A stretch of 11,657 bases of DNA from Acidobacteriota bacterium (GTDB lineage: Bacteria > Acidobacteriota > Terriglobia > Acidiferrales > UBA7541), in assembly GCA_016179005.1 (NCBI GenBank), contig JACOSF010000065.1, positions 1-11,657 on the forward strand. Reading direction: 5' to 3'. The translations under genes were made by a program, and so were the position numbers. The first letter of the stretch is position 1. Each line of letters opens with the position of its first letter. The notes beneath the pieces are model-generated. The model saw only the letters and a list, made by a program, of their open reading frames with translations, did not search any database and was not told the DNA's origin. Below are positions 1 through 6,623 of this stretch, piece by piece.

Positions 1-1017
1 CCGGTCGCCCCGGACCGCGTCCCAGGCGGCTCGAGTGGCGGTTCGGCGGCGGCCGTCGCTGCGGGCTTGGCCGTCGCCGCGCTGGGCACGGATACCGGCG
101 GCTCGATCCGCCAGCCCGGCGCCCTTTGCGGCATCCCGGCGATGATGGGCACCTATGGCCGCGTCTCCCGCTACGGCCTGATTGCTTTTGCGTCGTCGCT
201 CGACCGCATCGGTCCCTTCGCCACCACCGTTCAGGACGTTGCCTCCGTCCTGGCCGTCATCGCCGGGCGCGACGCCGCCGATTCCACATGTGTCCCCGTC
301 CCGGTTCCCGACTATTCCGCAGAGCTGGACCGCTCCGTCCGAGGCCTGCGCATCGGCATTCCACGGGAGTATTTCGCGGAGGGAATGGACCCGGCTGTCC
401 GCCAAAAGGTTGAAGCCGGCATCAAGCTCCTCGAAAGCCTGGGTTGCGTGCCGGTCGAGCTACGCATGCCGCACACGGACTACGCCATCGCCACCTACTA
501 CATCGTGGCCACAGCCGAAGCCAGCTCCAATCTGGCACGCTATGACGGTGTGCGCTACGGCTTGCGCGTTCCCGGCGCCACCCTCCTCGACATGTATAAG
601 AAAACCCGCGGCCGCGGATTCGGCCCCGAGGTCAAGCGCCGCATCATGCTTGGCACCTACGCCCTTTCCAGCGGCTATTACGACGCCTACTACCTCAAGG
701 CCCAAAAGGTGCGGACGCTGATTGCCCGGGACTTTGTCCAGGCGTTCCAGAAGGTGGATGCCATCGTCACTCCTACTTCGCCCTGCCCTGCCTTCCGGCT
801 CGGCGAGAAAACCGACGACCCGCTCCAGATGTACCTGGCCGATATCTATACCGTCACCGGCTCGCTAGCCGGCGTGCCGGGCATTTCCGTGCCCTGCGGC
901 AAGACCCCGGAAGGGCTGCCCGTCGGCCTCCAGATCTTTGGCCCCCACTTTGAAGAGTCTCGAGTGCTGCAATTGGCGCACGCTTTCGAAAAGGCCGGAG
1001 GATTCTCCCTTGCCTGA
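1..1017 (+). CDS. gatA: Glutamyl-tRNA(Gln)/aspartyl-tRNA(Asn) amidotransferase subunit A, 5'-truncated
   Basis: GatA is the amidase subunit of GatCAB. It releases ammonia from glutamine to convert Glu-tRNA(Gln) or Asp-tRNA(Asn) to the amide in the cytoplasm. The frame is open from base 1, so the start lies outside the window; 338 codons are visible, against a usual length near 480-490. The amidase signature is intact: GGSSGGSAAAVAAG at visible residues 9-22, with the cis-Ser at residue 11, and GTDTGGSIR with the nucleophile Ser at residue 35. Their spacing of 24 matches characterised GatA proteins. The catalytic Lys would lie upstream of the window. Further GatA-type signatures are GFGPEVKRRIMLGTY, SSGYYDAYYLKAQKVR and AGVPGISVPCG, which favour GatA over a generic amidase. 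The stop codon lies inside the first codons of the next gene, so the two are probably co-transcribed. gatC and gatB are not in view. Confidence 0.96.
   Translation, partial: PVAPDRVPGGSSGGSAAAVAAGLAVAALGTDTGGSIRQPGALCGIPAMMGTYGRVSRYGLIAFASSLDRIGPFATTVQDVASVLAVIAGRDAADSTCVPVPVPDYSAELDRSVRGLRIGIPREYFAEGMDPAVRQKVEAGIKLLESLGCVPVELRMPHTDYAIATYYIVATAEASSNLARYDGVRYGLRVPGATLLDMYKKTRGRGFGPEVKRRIMLGTYALSSGYYDAYYLKAQKVRTLIARDFVQAFQKVDAIVTPTSPCPAFRLGEKTDDPLQMYLADIYTVTGSLAGVPGISVPCGKTPEGLPVGLQIFGPHFEESRVLQLAHAFEKAGGFSLA
997..1001 (+). promoter_or_regulatory. Shine-Dalgarno GGAGG for the DinB-like gene
   Basis: GGAGG lies within the gatA 3' end, 8 nt upstream of a TTG at 1010. This fixes the start of the downstream gene at 1010 rather than at an in-frame TTG at 938, and implies translational coupling to gatA. 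Confidence 0.7.
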
Positions 1018-1528
1018 CATTTATCGCATCACCGCGCTGCTCAACCGCTCTCAAGCCGGGCTATATGCCGCGGCTCAGGCTATCCCCGAGGACTCCTGGC
1101 GCAAGCCGCCTTCTCCCGGAGCGTGGTCGGCAGCCGAGGTTTTTGCTCACCTGACGATGGTGGAGGAGGCCATTACAGCCGGGATGGCACGGATAATCGC
1201 CGCCCCTCCAAAGGGACTTCCTTTATGGAAGCGCGTTCACTTCCCGGCGCGACTCGCTCAAATTCGCCAACTGAAACGCAAAACTCCGATTCCCCTCGAC
1301 CCGGCCTTGGTGCTGGACAAGGCCGAATCACTCTCCCGCCACACGGCTCTCCGAAAGCGCGCGCTGGACTTGCTTTCCGAGAATGCCGGCCGCGATCTCG
1401 GCGCATACCGTCATAAGCATCCCTTTTTCGGCTACCTGAACTTCTATGACTGGTTCTGCACTATCGGCTACCATGAGTTGCGTCACTCGGAACAACTCCA
1501 AGAAATCGTAGAAGTCTTCCAAAAGTAA
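1010..1528 (+). CDS. DinB-superfamily (DinB_2-like) putative metal-dependent protein
   Basis: A 172-residue protein with the layout of the DinB/YfiT-like four-helix bundle. Early in the protein is a helix with PSPGAWSAAEVFAHL (His47), and close to the C-terminus is YHELRHSEQLQEI (His155, His159). These three histidines match the usual metal-binding triad of DinB_2 proteins. Family members are often thiol-S-transferase- or hydrolase-like, or have no known role, and no substrate can be read here. I chose TTG at 1010 because a GGAGG sits 8 nt upstream; it overlaps the gatA stop by 8 nt in another frame. There is no signal peptide or membrane segment, so the protein is cytoplasmic. The overlap suggests an operon with gatA, but no functional link is evident. 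Confidence 0.8.
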   Translation: MPDIYRITALLNRSQAGLYAAAQAIPEDSWRKPPSPGAWSAAEVFAHLTMVEEAITAGMARIIAAPPKGLPLWKRVHFPARLAQIRQLKRKTPIPLDPALVLDKAESLSRHTALRKRALDLLSENAGRDLGAYRHKHPFFGYLNFYDWFCTIGYHELRHSEQLQEIVEVFQK

Positions 1529-1758
1529 TTTCGAAACTGAACTGTTCTTTCCTCTTTGGGCCATGCTGGTGCACTTGCCCGGGGAACCTGTCCTCCTGCA
1601 AAACCTCTGCCGATGCGCACAAATCTTTACAACATCGTCACTTCCGGGCGGCGTACTAGTCATAAAGTTTTTGTGTACAAGAACGGAAAGACTATTGCTC
1701 TGAGTTTTGTGGCAGCGTTTACTATATGGGCTGCATCACATAGGTGTGCGAGGTCAAC
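1529..1758. other. Intergenic region, no recognisable gene
   Basis: About 230 nt between the DinB-like gene and the small HTH gene. It is more AT-rich than its flanks, especially 1640-1740. It has no coding ORF with family similarity, no clear terminator hairpin for the gatA operon and no convincing -35/-10 pair. It presumably holds the promoter of the HTH gene. Confidence 0.4.
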
Positions 1759-1986
1759 TTGGTCACGATCAAATCCAGCCAGAAGCTGTTTACAGCGGAT
1801 GAGGTCTCCCGGCTCACCGGAATTTGCCTCGATCACCTCCAGAGCCTTGCGCGCAGCAAGCACCTCGGATTTATCGCTCGCGCCGCGGAGGCCGCCGGTG
1901 CGCAGGCCGAGGAATGGTTGTTCACCAATTCCGACTTGATGATCCTGACCGTCCTTTACCCCCGCTGCCAGCACAAGTCCGCTTAG
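1759..1986 (+). CDS. Small MerR/excisionase-like helix-turn-helix protein
   Basis: A 75-residue protein if started at TTG 1759; starting at GTG 1744 would give 80. An in-frame stop sits directly before 1744. I favour 1759 because GAGGT lies 4-5 nt upstream and the protein then begins MVTIKSSQK. Residues 10-35 (LFTADEVSRLTGICLDHLQSLARS) read like the winged HTH recognition segment of MerR or excisionase proteins: a start like 'FTADEVSRLTGI', then a second helix. The rest (GFIARAAEAAGAQAEEWLFTNSDL) keeps the style of a MerR tail whose final residues specify where the helix ends. There is no effector domain. Such small proteins usually bind DNA as a regulator or adaptor, but the target is unknown. 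A strong hairpin follows 40 nt after the stop. Confidence 0.65.
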   Translation: MVTIKSSQKLFTADEVSRLTGICLDHLQSLARSKHLGFIARAAEAAGAQAEEWLFTNSDLMILTVLYPRCQHKSA

Positions 1987-2025
1987 TCTCGAAACGCCAG
2001 GCGGCCTATAGTCTTGGACAAAGAA

Positions 2026-2062
2026 AAACGCCCCGACCCCGCAGCGCGGGATCGGGGCGTTT
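2026..2062. terminator. Bidirectional rho-independent terminator between convergent genes
   Basis: Left arm 2026-2042 pairs with right arm 2046-2062 around a 3-nt loop, with one C·A mismatch at 2037/2051. The stem core is CGCCCCGA/TCGGGGCG. A-rich sequence (2021-2028) precedes it and a T-rich run (2060-2068) follows it, so it can terminate transcription from both sides: the HTH gene on + and the hydrolase gene on -. Confidence 0.85.
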
Positions 2063-2083
2063 CGTTTTCTGCTCTACATGAAG

Positions 2084-3151
2084 TCAGTTTGGAATCTTGC
2101 CCGTTAGCTCCGCCCACGTCCTCTCGACTGCTTGTGTAGAAGCCGCCGCGAAGCCAGGTGGGTTTGGTGGTTGGTAGGCCGGGAAGCCTGCCTGGTGTTT
2201 GCTCAGGTCTATGGACTTCTTGGCGTCCTCCAGTGTCATGCCCTTCCCAATGGCATCCTTGACCGCGGCCACCATGTCCTTCATATATGCCAGCAGCCGG
2301 TCCACCTGCTCTTTGCCCGTTTGGACGCCCCCATGACCGGTCACTGCCGTATCCCAATCCAGATTACGGACGGAGTCCAGGGTCCCAATCCACTGCGAAG
2401 GATACGCGTCGCGCATGAAGGGAATGCCATTGGTGAGCAGGTCCCCGGTGACCACGACCCGTTCCTTGGGAAGATAAATCACCACATCGCCGCGAGTGTG
2501 CCCTTTGCCGAAAAACAAGATATGGATCGTCCGGTCCGGCTTGTATAGCACCAGGCTGCGCTCAAACGTAATCGTCGGCAGCGCAATTTGGATCGATTTC
2601 AGCTCCTCCAAATACGCCTTGTCGCTGGCCAATCGTCCCGACAGGTTGGTCCGGCCGACGTCGGTGAGTGGAGTTCCGTCCGTCGCCTTGCCCTCCGCCA
2701 GCATCTTTTCCGTTCGGGCGATGCGGCCCGGCACATCTTTGGTGAGCTGATCCTGGACAGAAGGAATGGCCTTGCTGACCATGTCTTCCCGGGCGGTGTG
2801 CTGGGCGATGTACTCGACGCCGGACCCGAAGACGCTCACATAGGCTTGGTTGCCCTGGACATGGTCGTTGTGCCAATGGGTGTTCACCACATACCGCACC
2901 GGCTTGTTGGTGATCTTGCGGATCTCGGCAATCAGGTCTTTTGCCCAACTCGGCCGAAAGTGCGTGTCCACTACCAGCACATCATCTTTATTCACGATGA
3001 ACGCCCCGTTCGAAGCAACTCCGGCGCGTCCAATCGCCGCATATACCCCATCCGCCACCTTGACGATGTCGAATGATTGCGCCATCCCCGACGGCGCAAA
3101 CAGGCCCAGACTCAGCAGGAGCACCACCACACCCAGCATCTTTCGCCTCAT
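2084..3151 (-). CDS. Secreted metallo-beta-lactamase-fold hydrolase
   Basis: A 355-residue protein with an N-terminal signal peptide: MRRK, a hydrophobic core at residues 6-20, and probable cleavage after GMA at 22-24. It therefore acts in the periplasm or outside the cell. The MBL-fold ligands are all visible: HWHNDH at 92-97, His217 in GHTRGD, Asp236 in TGDLL and His272 in TGHGG. The bridging position is Asp, as in glyoxalase II-type and broad COG0491 enzymes, rather than the Cys of true B1 beta-lactamases, so beta-lactam hydrolysis should not be assumed. A charged helical insert at about 118-190 separates the HxHxDH motif from the next ligand. The start is ATG with GGGAGGGG 4 nt upstream. 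The gene is divergent from the secreted coiled-coil protein gene and convergent with the HTH gene. The substrate is unknown. Confidence 0.88.
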   Translation of the reverse strand: MRRKMLGVVVLLLSLGLFAPSGMAQSFDIVKVADGVYAAIGRAGVASNGAFIVNKDDVLVVDTHFRPSWAKDLIAEIRKITNKPVRYVVNTHWHNDHVQGNQAYVSVFGSGVEYIAQHTAREDMVSKAIPSVQDQLTKDVPGRIARTEKMLAEGKATDGTPLTDVGRTNLSGRLASDKAYLEELKSIQIALPTITFERSLVLYKPDRTIHILFFGKGHTRGDVVIYLPKERVVVTGDLLTNGIPFMRDAYPSQWIGTLDSVRNLDWDTAVTGHGGVQTGKEQVDRLLAYMKDMVAAVKDAIGKGMTLEDAKKSIDLSKHQAGFPAYQPPNPPGFAAASTQAVERTWAELTGKIPN

Positions 3152-3387
3152 CTCACCCCTCCCGGTTTTTCTGTGCTCTCGAAGGGCGGCACTCTAGCAC
3201 ATCCCAGCCCTGTTCGCACATTCGCCTCTTTGTTCCAGCCATTTACCCCAACGCGCCTGCGGGACTATGCTGAGGATGGGCATCCGCTCGCCGAAGGCGG
3301 GCCAAACCGCACACTGCTCGGATGCATCCAATCACGGGGGTACCGGAGCGATTCTCCGGCCCGGAGCAAGGGTAGAATCGAGGCGGC
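3152..3387. other. Divergent intergenic region with a small hairpin
   Basis: This 236-nt region must carry the promoters of two divergent genes. An inverted repeat CCGGAG-5 nt-CTCCGG lies at 3343-3359. TAGAAT at 3373-3378 resembles a -10 box, but it is only 9 nt before the TTG start at 3388 and has no good -35, so it would give an almost leaderless transcript. On the minus strand TAGAGT (3191-3196) is a weak -10 candidate for the hydrolase. None of these is more than suggestive. Confidence 0.3.
3156..3163 (-). promoter_or_regulatory. Shine-Dalgarno for the MBL-fold hydrolase
   Basis: Read on the minus strand this is GGGAGGGG, ending 4 nt before the ATG at 3151. It is one of the strongest ribosome sites in the window and supports that start. 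Confidence 0.75.
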
Positions 3388-4359
3388 TTGAGCATTGCCA
3401 CACAAAGTCGTTTTGCCGCACGTGTCTGCTTCCTCTCGTGGTCTGCCGTGTTTCTGGCACTGTCGCTTTTCGCATCCGCGCCTCCAGTTCCCGAAGCGCG
3501 GTCACAGGAGACTCAGGCCGGACAGCAGAAGCCGGACATCGCCCATGCCGCTCCGCGCGGGAAGAAACTCGTCCTGACGGACGGCTCCTTCCATCTGGTA
3601 CGCAGTTATGAGCGCCAGGGCGAGCGCGTTCGCTTCTACAGCGTCGAGCGCTCCGCGTGGGAGGAAATCCCCGCGTCTTTGGTTGACTGGGAGGCTACCC
3701 GCAAGGAAGAGGCCGCGGCTGCCGGTCTGGAAGCGAAGATCGAGGAAAAAAAGAAAGAATTACGCAAGCAGCGCATTGCCGAGGAAGTGGATGCGGACGC
3801 CAGCCTTGAGGTGGCGCCGGGAGTTTTTCTTCCTGACGCTCCCGGCCTGTTCGTGCTCGAGGGCAAGACCATTCGCTCTCTGGAACTTGTCGGCGCCGAT
3901 ATTCGCCGCGACAAGGGCCGCTTGATTACCCAGATTTTTGTGCCCGTCCCCCTGCCTACCCTCCACCGCGTGGAGCTTCCCGGCACGCGAGCCTCTTTTC
4001 GCATTGCCACTGCCCAGCCGGAATTCTTCATCCGCACGCCGGATGGCCACGAGCCGGAAATGGAGCTCATCCAGGCTCGCGTCAAGGGCGCAGCCCGTGA
4101 AATCGAGCGCGTCAACACGATCCTGTCCGGGGAAAAGTTCGAGGATCGCAAGGTCGTCTCGGTCGAGCGTTGGAAGCTTGCCAAAGGCGTCTTCCGCCTG
4201 ACGCTCAGCCAGTCGCTCGACCCCGGCGAATACGTTCTGGCGGAAATTCGGCCTGACGAAGGCATGGACCTGGGCGTGTGGGAATTTGGTGTGGACCCGC
4301 CCGCTCGCAAAGCCGGCGCTCCGCCGGCTGCTCCGCGCAAGCCGCCCGCAAAAAAATAA
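3388..4359 (+). CDS. Secreted coiled-coil protein of unknown function
   Basis: I do not recognise a named family. The 323-residue protein has an N-terminal signal sequence (hydrophobic about residues 14-32, with a possible cleavage site near PEARS at 35-39), so it is probably exported. Residues 60-101 form a compact segment (KLVLTDGSFHLVRSYERQG, then VRFYSVERSAWEEIPASLVDW) with a style I associate with acidobacterial secreted proteins. Residues 102-134 are a charged coiled coil rich in Glu, Lys and Arg. A likely beta-rich domain follows, and the tail after about 300 is Pro/Ala/Lys-rich and probably disordered. The start is TTG 3388 with GAGG 4 nt upstream; no ATG would keep the signal sequence. 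A terminator hairpin overlaps the stop codon, so it is probably a single-gene transcript. Confidence 0.72.
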   Translation: MSIATQSRFAARVCFLSWSAVFLALSLFASAPPVPEARSQETQAGQQKPDIAHAAPRGKKLVLTDGSFHLVRSYERQGERVRFYSVERSAWEEIPASLVDWEATRKEEAAAAGLEAKIEEKKKELRKQRIAEEVDADASLEVAPGVFLPDAPGLFVLEGKTIRSLELVGADIRRDKGRLITQIFVPVPLPTLHRVELPGTRASFRIATAQPEFFIRTPDGHEPEMELIQARVKGAAREIERVNTILSGEKFEDRKVVSVERWKLAKGVFRLTLSQSLDPGEYVLAEIRPDEGMDLGVWEFGVDPPARKAGAPPAAPRKPPAKK

Positions 4360-4382
4360 GCCCGCCGATGGCGGGCTGCTTT
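4359..4382 (+). terminator. Rho-independent terminator of the secreted coiled-coil gene
   Basis: AGCCCGCC pairs with GGCGGGCT (4359-4366 with 4370-4377) around a GAT loop, followed by a short T-rich tail. The stem begins at the last base of the TAA stop codon. Confidence 0.75.
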
Positions 4383-4390
4383 GCAAGAAC

Positions 4391-4417
4391 CCCACCCTTG
4401 GCGGAGTCAAGGGTGGG
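4391..4417. repeat. Inverted repeat in the spacer before the Rhs island
   Basis: CCCACCCTTG (4391-4400) and CAAGGGTGGG (4408-4417) form a perfect 10-bp stem with a 7-nt loop. It has no T-tract, so it is less likely to be a terminator than a REP-like element. Its right arm runs into the 13-nt GGGTGGGCCACCC that recurs 116 nt further on. Confidence 0.55.
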
Positions 4418-4423
4418 CCACCC
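4411..4423. repeat. GGGTGGGCCACCC near-palindrome, copy 1
   Basis: This 13-nt near-palindrome is identical to 4540-4552. It overlaps the right arm of the hairpin at 4391-4417. Confidence 0.5.
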
Positions 4424-4539
4424 ACAAAATCAAAACCATAAATCCCAAAACATGAAACCTCGCTCGTTCACTCCCCGGTGAACTGCCGCAGTGGTATGCT
4501 CTGGTTGTGCTCGGCCGTCAAGTGCAATTCGGAGGGGAT

Positions 4540-4552
4540 GGGTGGGCCACCC
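4540..4552. repeat. GGGTGGGCCACCC near-palindrome, copy 2
   Basis: Second exact copy of the 13-nt element. It ends 4 nt before Rhs similarity begins at 4557, so it sits at the edge of the Rhs fragment. Confidence 0.5.
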
Positions 4553-4556
4553 GCCC

Positions 4557-5149
4557 TACGAGGGGCACGACGAGGACCCACTTTCGATCCACAAATACCT
4601 CTATGTGGAGGCCGACCCCGTAGACAACACCGATCCTTGCGGCAGATGCCTCCCTTCGATCGGAGGCTGGGGGAACATCGTTCAGCAGTACATCTTTGCG
4701 GACTTCCGGCAGAAGACGGGAGGGTTTGGTCTTAAAATCAGCATCAACGATATTTTGGGCAAGACGGTGCCGAGCGGCGGCCTGATGCCGGACTTGATTG
4801 ACCCGAACACTCTCCGCGAGTGGGGCATTGGCCAAGTGTAGGAGATCAAGTCCGTTTATTCCGCGGTTGCGGCAGCGGCGAAGGTTGCTCTGTATGTGAG
4901 CGTTCTCAACATATATGGCAGAGAAACTGACTCAAATGGATTCCAGGGCTCACCTATATAGCTCCGCCAATCGAACCAATCAACCCGTCTACGATAGCCA
5001 TTACCAGTCAGCCCTCCCCGGGCGTGATAACATATTGCGTGATCAACCAAACGGAGTTGGTTGCTTTGGCGACATCGGCGGTCGCAGCCGCGCTGTATCT
5101 GGACTTCTCGACAGCGACCTTAACCGCCGCCTACGGCTTTGCGTACTGA
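4557..5149 (+). pseudogene. Rhs-family C-terminal toxin tip, PD-(D/E)XK nuclease-like, disrupted
   Basis: Reading from 4557, YEGHDEDPLSIHKYLYVEAD then PVDNTDPCG is the conserved end of an Rhs/YD-repeat core, where the variable toxin begins after the DPxG motif. The following segment fits a restriction-endonuclease-like toxin: Asp in MPDLID (4791-4793), then E-x-K in EIKS (Glu 4842-4844, Lys 4848-4850), a hydrophobic helix and LN. Two lesions break it. TAG at 4839-4841 sits where Tyr of a VYEIK motif would be expected. Near 4953-4955 the coding signal moves from frame 0 to frame 2, as a 1-nt deletion would do. After that shift the frame stays open to TGA at 5147-5149 and reads plausibly (IAPPIEPINPSTI, PGVITYCVIN). 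Almost all of the core and any secretion signal are missing. The nuclease call is inference from motifs. Sequencing or assembly error could explain the lesions. Confidence 0.65.
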
Positions 5150-5153
5150 TCCC

Positions 5154-5945
5154 ATGCGACTGACGAACCGCGCAGAAACCGAATGGAAGGCCGCTCGCCA
5201 GGAATTCGCCGAGAGGTACTATCGCTGGGCGATCAAGGACGCGCGAAGAGAAACGGAGGAGGATTTTCCCTTCGTCCGGAGGGTACGGAACCAGACGGTG
5301 TACGGCTTTCTCGAAATGATCGAGCCGATGGAGATGAACGAGCGTCTGCGGCTTATGACGGCTCTTGTGAAGCGATCTCATAATTTGGGCCTTGGTCGCC
5401 TCGCTGAAACGATGACCCCGGAAGACGAATCCCTGGTCCAACGGTACTGGGAATATGACCACGGTGAGATCATCCCGGGTATCAGGGCAAGACTGCCGAT
5501 CATGCGCGACGGCAAACACAAGCGGATGAGGATGGAGGGGGAACGCTTCAAACTAGCAAAGATAGACCGGAGGGTGCTCCACCGGGCGATTATCGAGAGG
5601 CTGAGAGGCGTTTGCGGTCCGAAACTTGGAAAGCACGGTTCGCGGTCTTCCTCTTCCTTCGAGAGCACGGTGGGATCGTGGACACTGACGACGGAGTTCA
5701 GCACTGGTTCGAAGTTCTGGCATTTCGACTACTTCCACCGCCTCCTGACTCCCGGTGGCCTGATCGTGGGTCTGGGCATGAGCCTTGAGCACTGGCTTGG
5801 AATGGGTGGCAGCCAAACCTACTGGGAGCTGGAGGACGAATCGCAGGTCGAACGCGCCGTCGACGCCCTGTGTGGCGTTTGCGCGCACTTCCTGCGCGAG
5901 GCAGCTATTTTCCTGGAGGGCTTTGAGCCACCGAAAAAACTATAA
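5154..5945 (+). CDS. Probable immunity protein for the adjacent Rhs toxin; family unknown
   Basis: I do not recognise a named family. This intact 263-residue protein starts at ATG only 4 nt after the toxin reading frame ends, the usual position of an immunity gene behind an Rhs/CDI-type toxin. There is no good Shine-Dalgarno, which suggests it was translated by coupling to the toxin. An in-frame TTG at 5139 would overlap the toxin end. The protein is soluble, with no signal peptide or membrane helix. The N-terminal half is charged and helical (AETEWKAARQEFAERYYRWA at 7-26, with further Arg/Glu-rich helices to about 150). Residues 165-225 are probably beta-rich with many aromatics (SWTLTTEF, FWHFDYFHRL, LGMSLEHWLGM, TYWEL), and the last 35 residues return to helix (VERAVDALCGVCAHFLREAA). 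Immunity is inferred from position only. With the toxin broken, it may now act as an orphan. Confidence 0.62.
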   Translation: MRLTNRAETEWKAARQEFAERYYRWAIKDARRETEEDFPFVRRVRNQTVYGFLEMIEPMEMNERLRLMTALVKRSHNLGLGRLAETMTPEDESLVQRYWEYDHGEIIPGIRARLPIMRDGKHKRMRMEGERFKLAKIDRRVLHRAIIERLRGVCGPKLGKHGSRSSSSFESTVGSWTLTTEFSTGSKFWHFDYFHRLLTPGGLIVGLGMSLEHWLGMGGSQTYWELEDESQVERAVDALCGVCAHFLREAAIFLEGFEPPKKL

Positions 5946-6170
5946 GTTCCGGCGGTTAACGCTGAATGTCGGGGAGCGTCTGGAGCGCGGTGCTGGCGCG
6001 CCGGGAGGGAAAGGACACGTCACGCTAGAATGGCTGCTGCAGAGCAACCTGCGTTTGCTGTAGAGTCCGCAAAGAAAAGAACGAGTTAGGGAATTTCGGT
6101 CCCTGTCGAGGACTGCTGAGGCGCCCACCGTTAACTTGTCGGAAGGCGCGCGCAGCGGCAGGAGGGAACA
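5946..6170. other. Spacer inside the Rhs island, nothing recognised
   Basis: About 225 nt with no protein similarity I can see in any frame. The only plus-strand ATG ORF here encodes 18 residues (from 6030) and lacks a ribosome site. It contains no hairpin with a T-tract, so no terminator is evident for the putative immunity gene. Confidence 0.4.
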
Positions 6171-6623
6171 CCGCAGAACGGCACCATCTCCTACACCTAC
6201 GACCGCGTTGGCAACCGGCAGCAACTCACTTCCTCAGTTCCGGCGATTCCGTCGGGCCTATTCAGCTACGACGCCCGCGACCGCGTCTCCAGCGGCGGAG
6301 AATCCTACGATAGCAACGGCAATGTCACTGCTTCCGGCGGCGTCGCTGTCACTTACGACTTCGAAAATCACCTTGCCACCAAAAACAACGTACAGGTGTT
6401 TTATGACGGCGACGGGGTGCGCGTGGCCAAAAAGGTGGGCACGCAGACCACGTGGTACGTCACCGCCGAGCGGAACCCAACCGGCTATGCGCAGGTCATT
6501 CACGAGCAGAGCACGGTTTCGGGGAGCTCGTTCGAGCCGGTGCGGGAGTATGTCTATGCAGGCAGCCAGATGGTGGCCACACTGGCGGGCTGTATTGCGC
6601 TTCACTTTAGTACTGATTCTTAG
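6171..6623 (+). pseudogene. Rhs/YD-repeat core fragment, truncated at both ends
   Basis: The frame starting at 6171 (open back to 6135) reads YTYDRVGNRQQLTS, YDARDRVSS, YDSNGNVTASGG, VTYDFENHLATK, FYDGDGVRVAKKVG and TWYVTAERNPTGYAQVIHEQ, ending in REYVYAGSQMVATLAG. These are classical YD repeats from the Rhs beta-cage, in the part that normally lies upstream of the conserved core end. Rhs similarity stops at about 6590; ten unrelated residues follow to TAG at 6621-6623, inside the kinase gene's stop region. There is no start codon, secretion signal or toxin tip. Because this fragment should precede the toxin tip at 4557-5149 in an intact gene but lies downstream of it here, it must come from a different rhs copy or a rearrangement. 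Confidence 0.8.

Noticed and set aside
938..1009. Longer form of the DinB-like gene starting at TTG 938.
   Set aside because: The extra 24 residues overlap gatA and have no family similarity, while TTG 1010 has GGAGG at ideal spacing.
1695..1725. Promoter-like TTGCTC and TACTAT before the HTH gene.
   Set aside because: The spacer is 19 nt and both boxes are poor, so I did not annotate it as a promoter.
2084..3151. Calling the hydrolase a beta-lactamase (resistance gene).
   Set aside because: The MBL fold is clear, but the bridging ligand is Asp rather than Cys and no B1-type signature is present, so the substrate is left open.
3636..4425. Long minus-strand open frames opposite the secreted coiled-coil gene.
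   Set aside because: They are composition-driven shadows in GC-rich coding DNA, with low-complexity Ser/Arg translations and no ribosome site.
4839..4841. Stop-codon recoding or suppression at the TAG in the toxin.
   Set aside because: A second independent lesion is needed further on and no recoding element is visible, so decay or sequence error is simpler.
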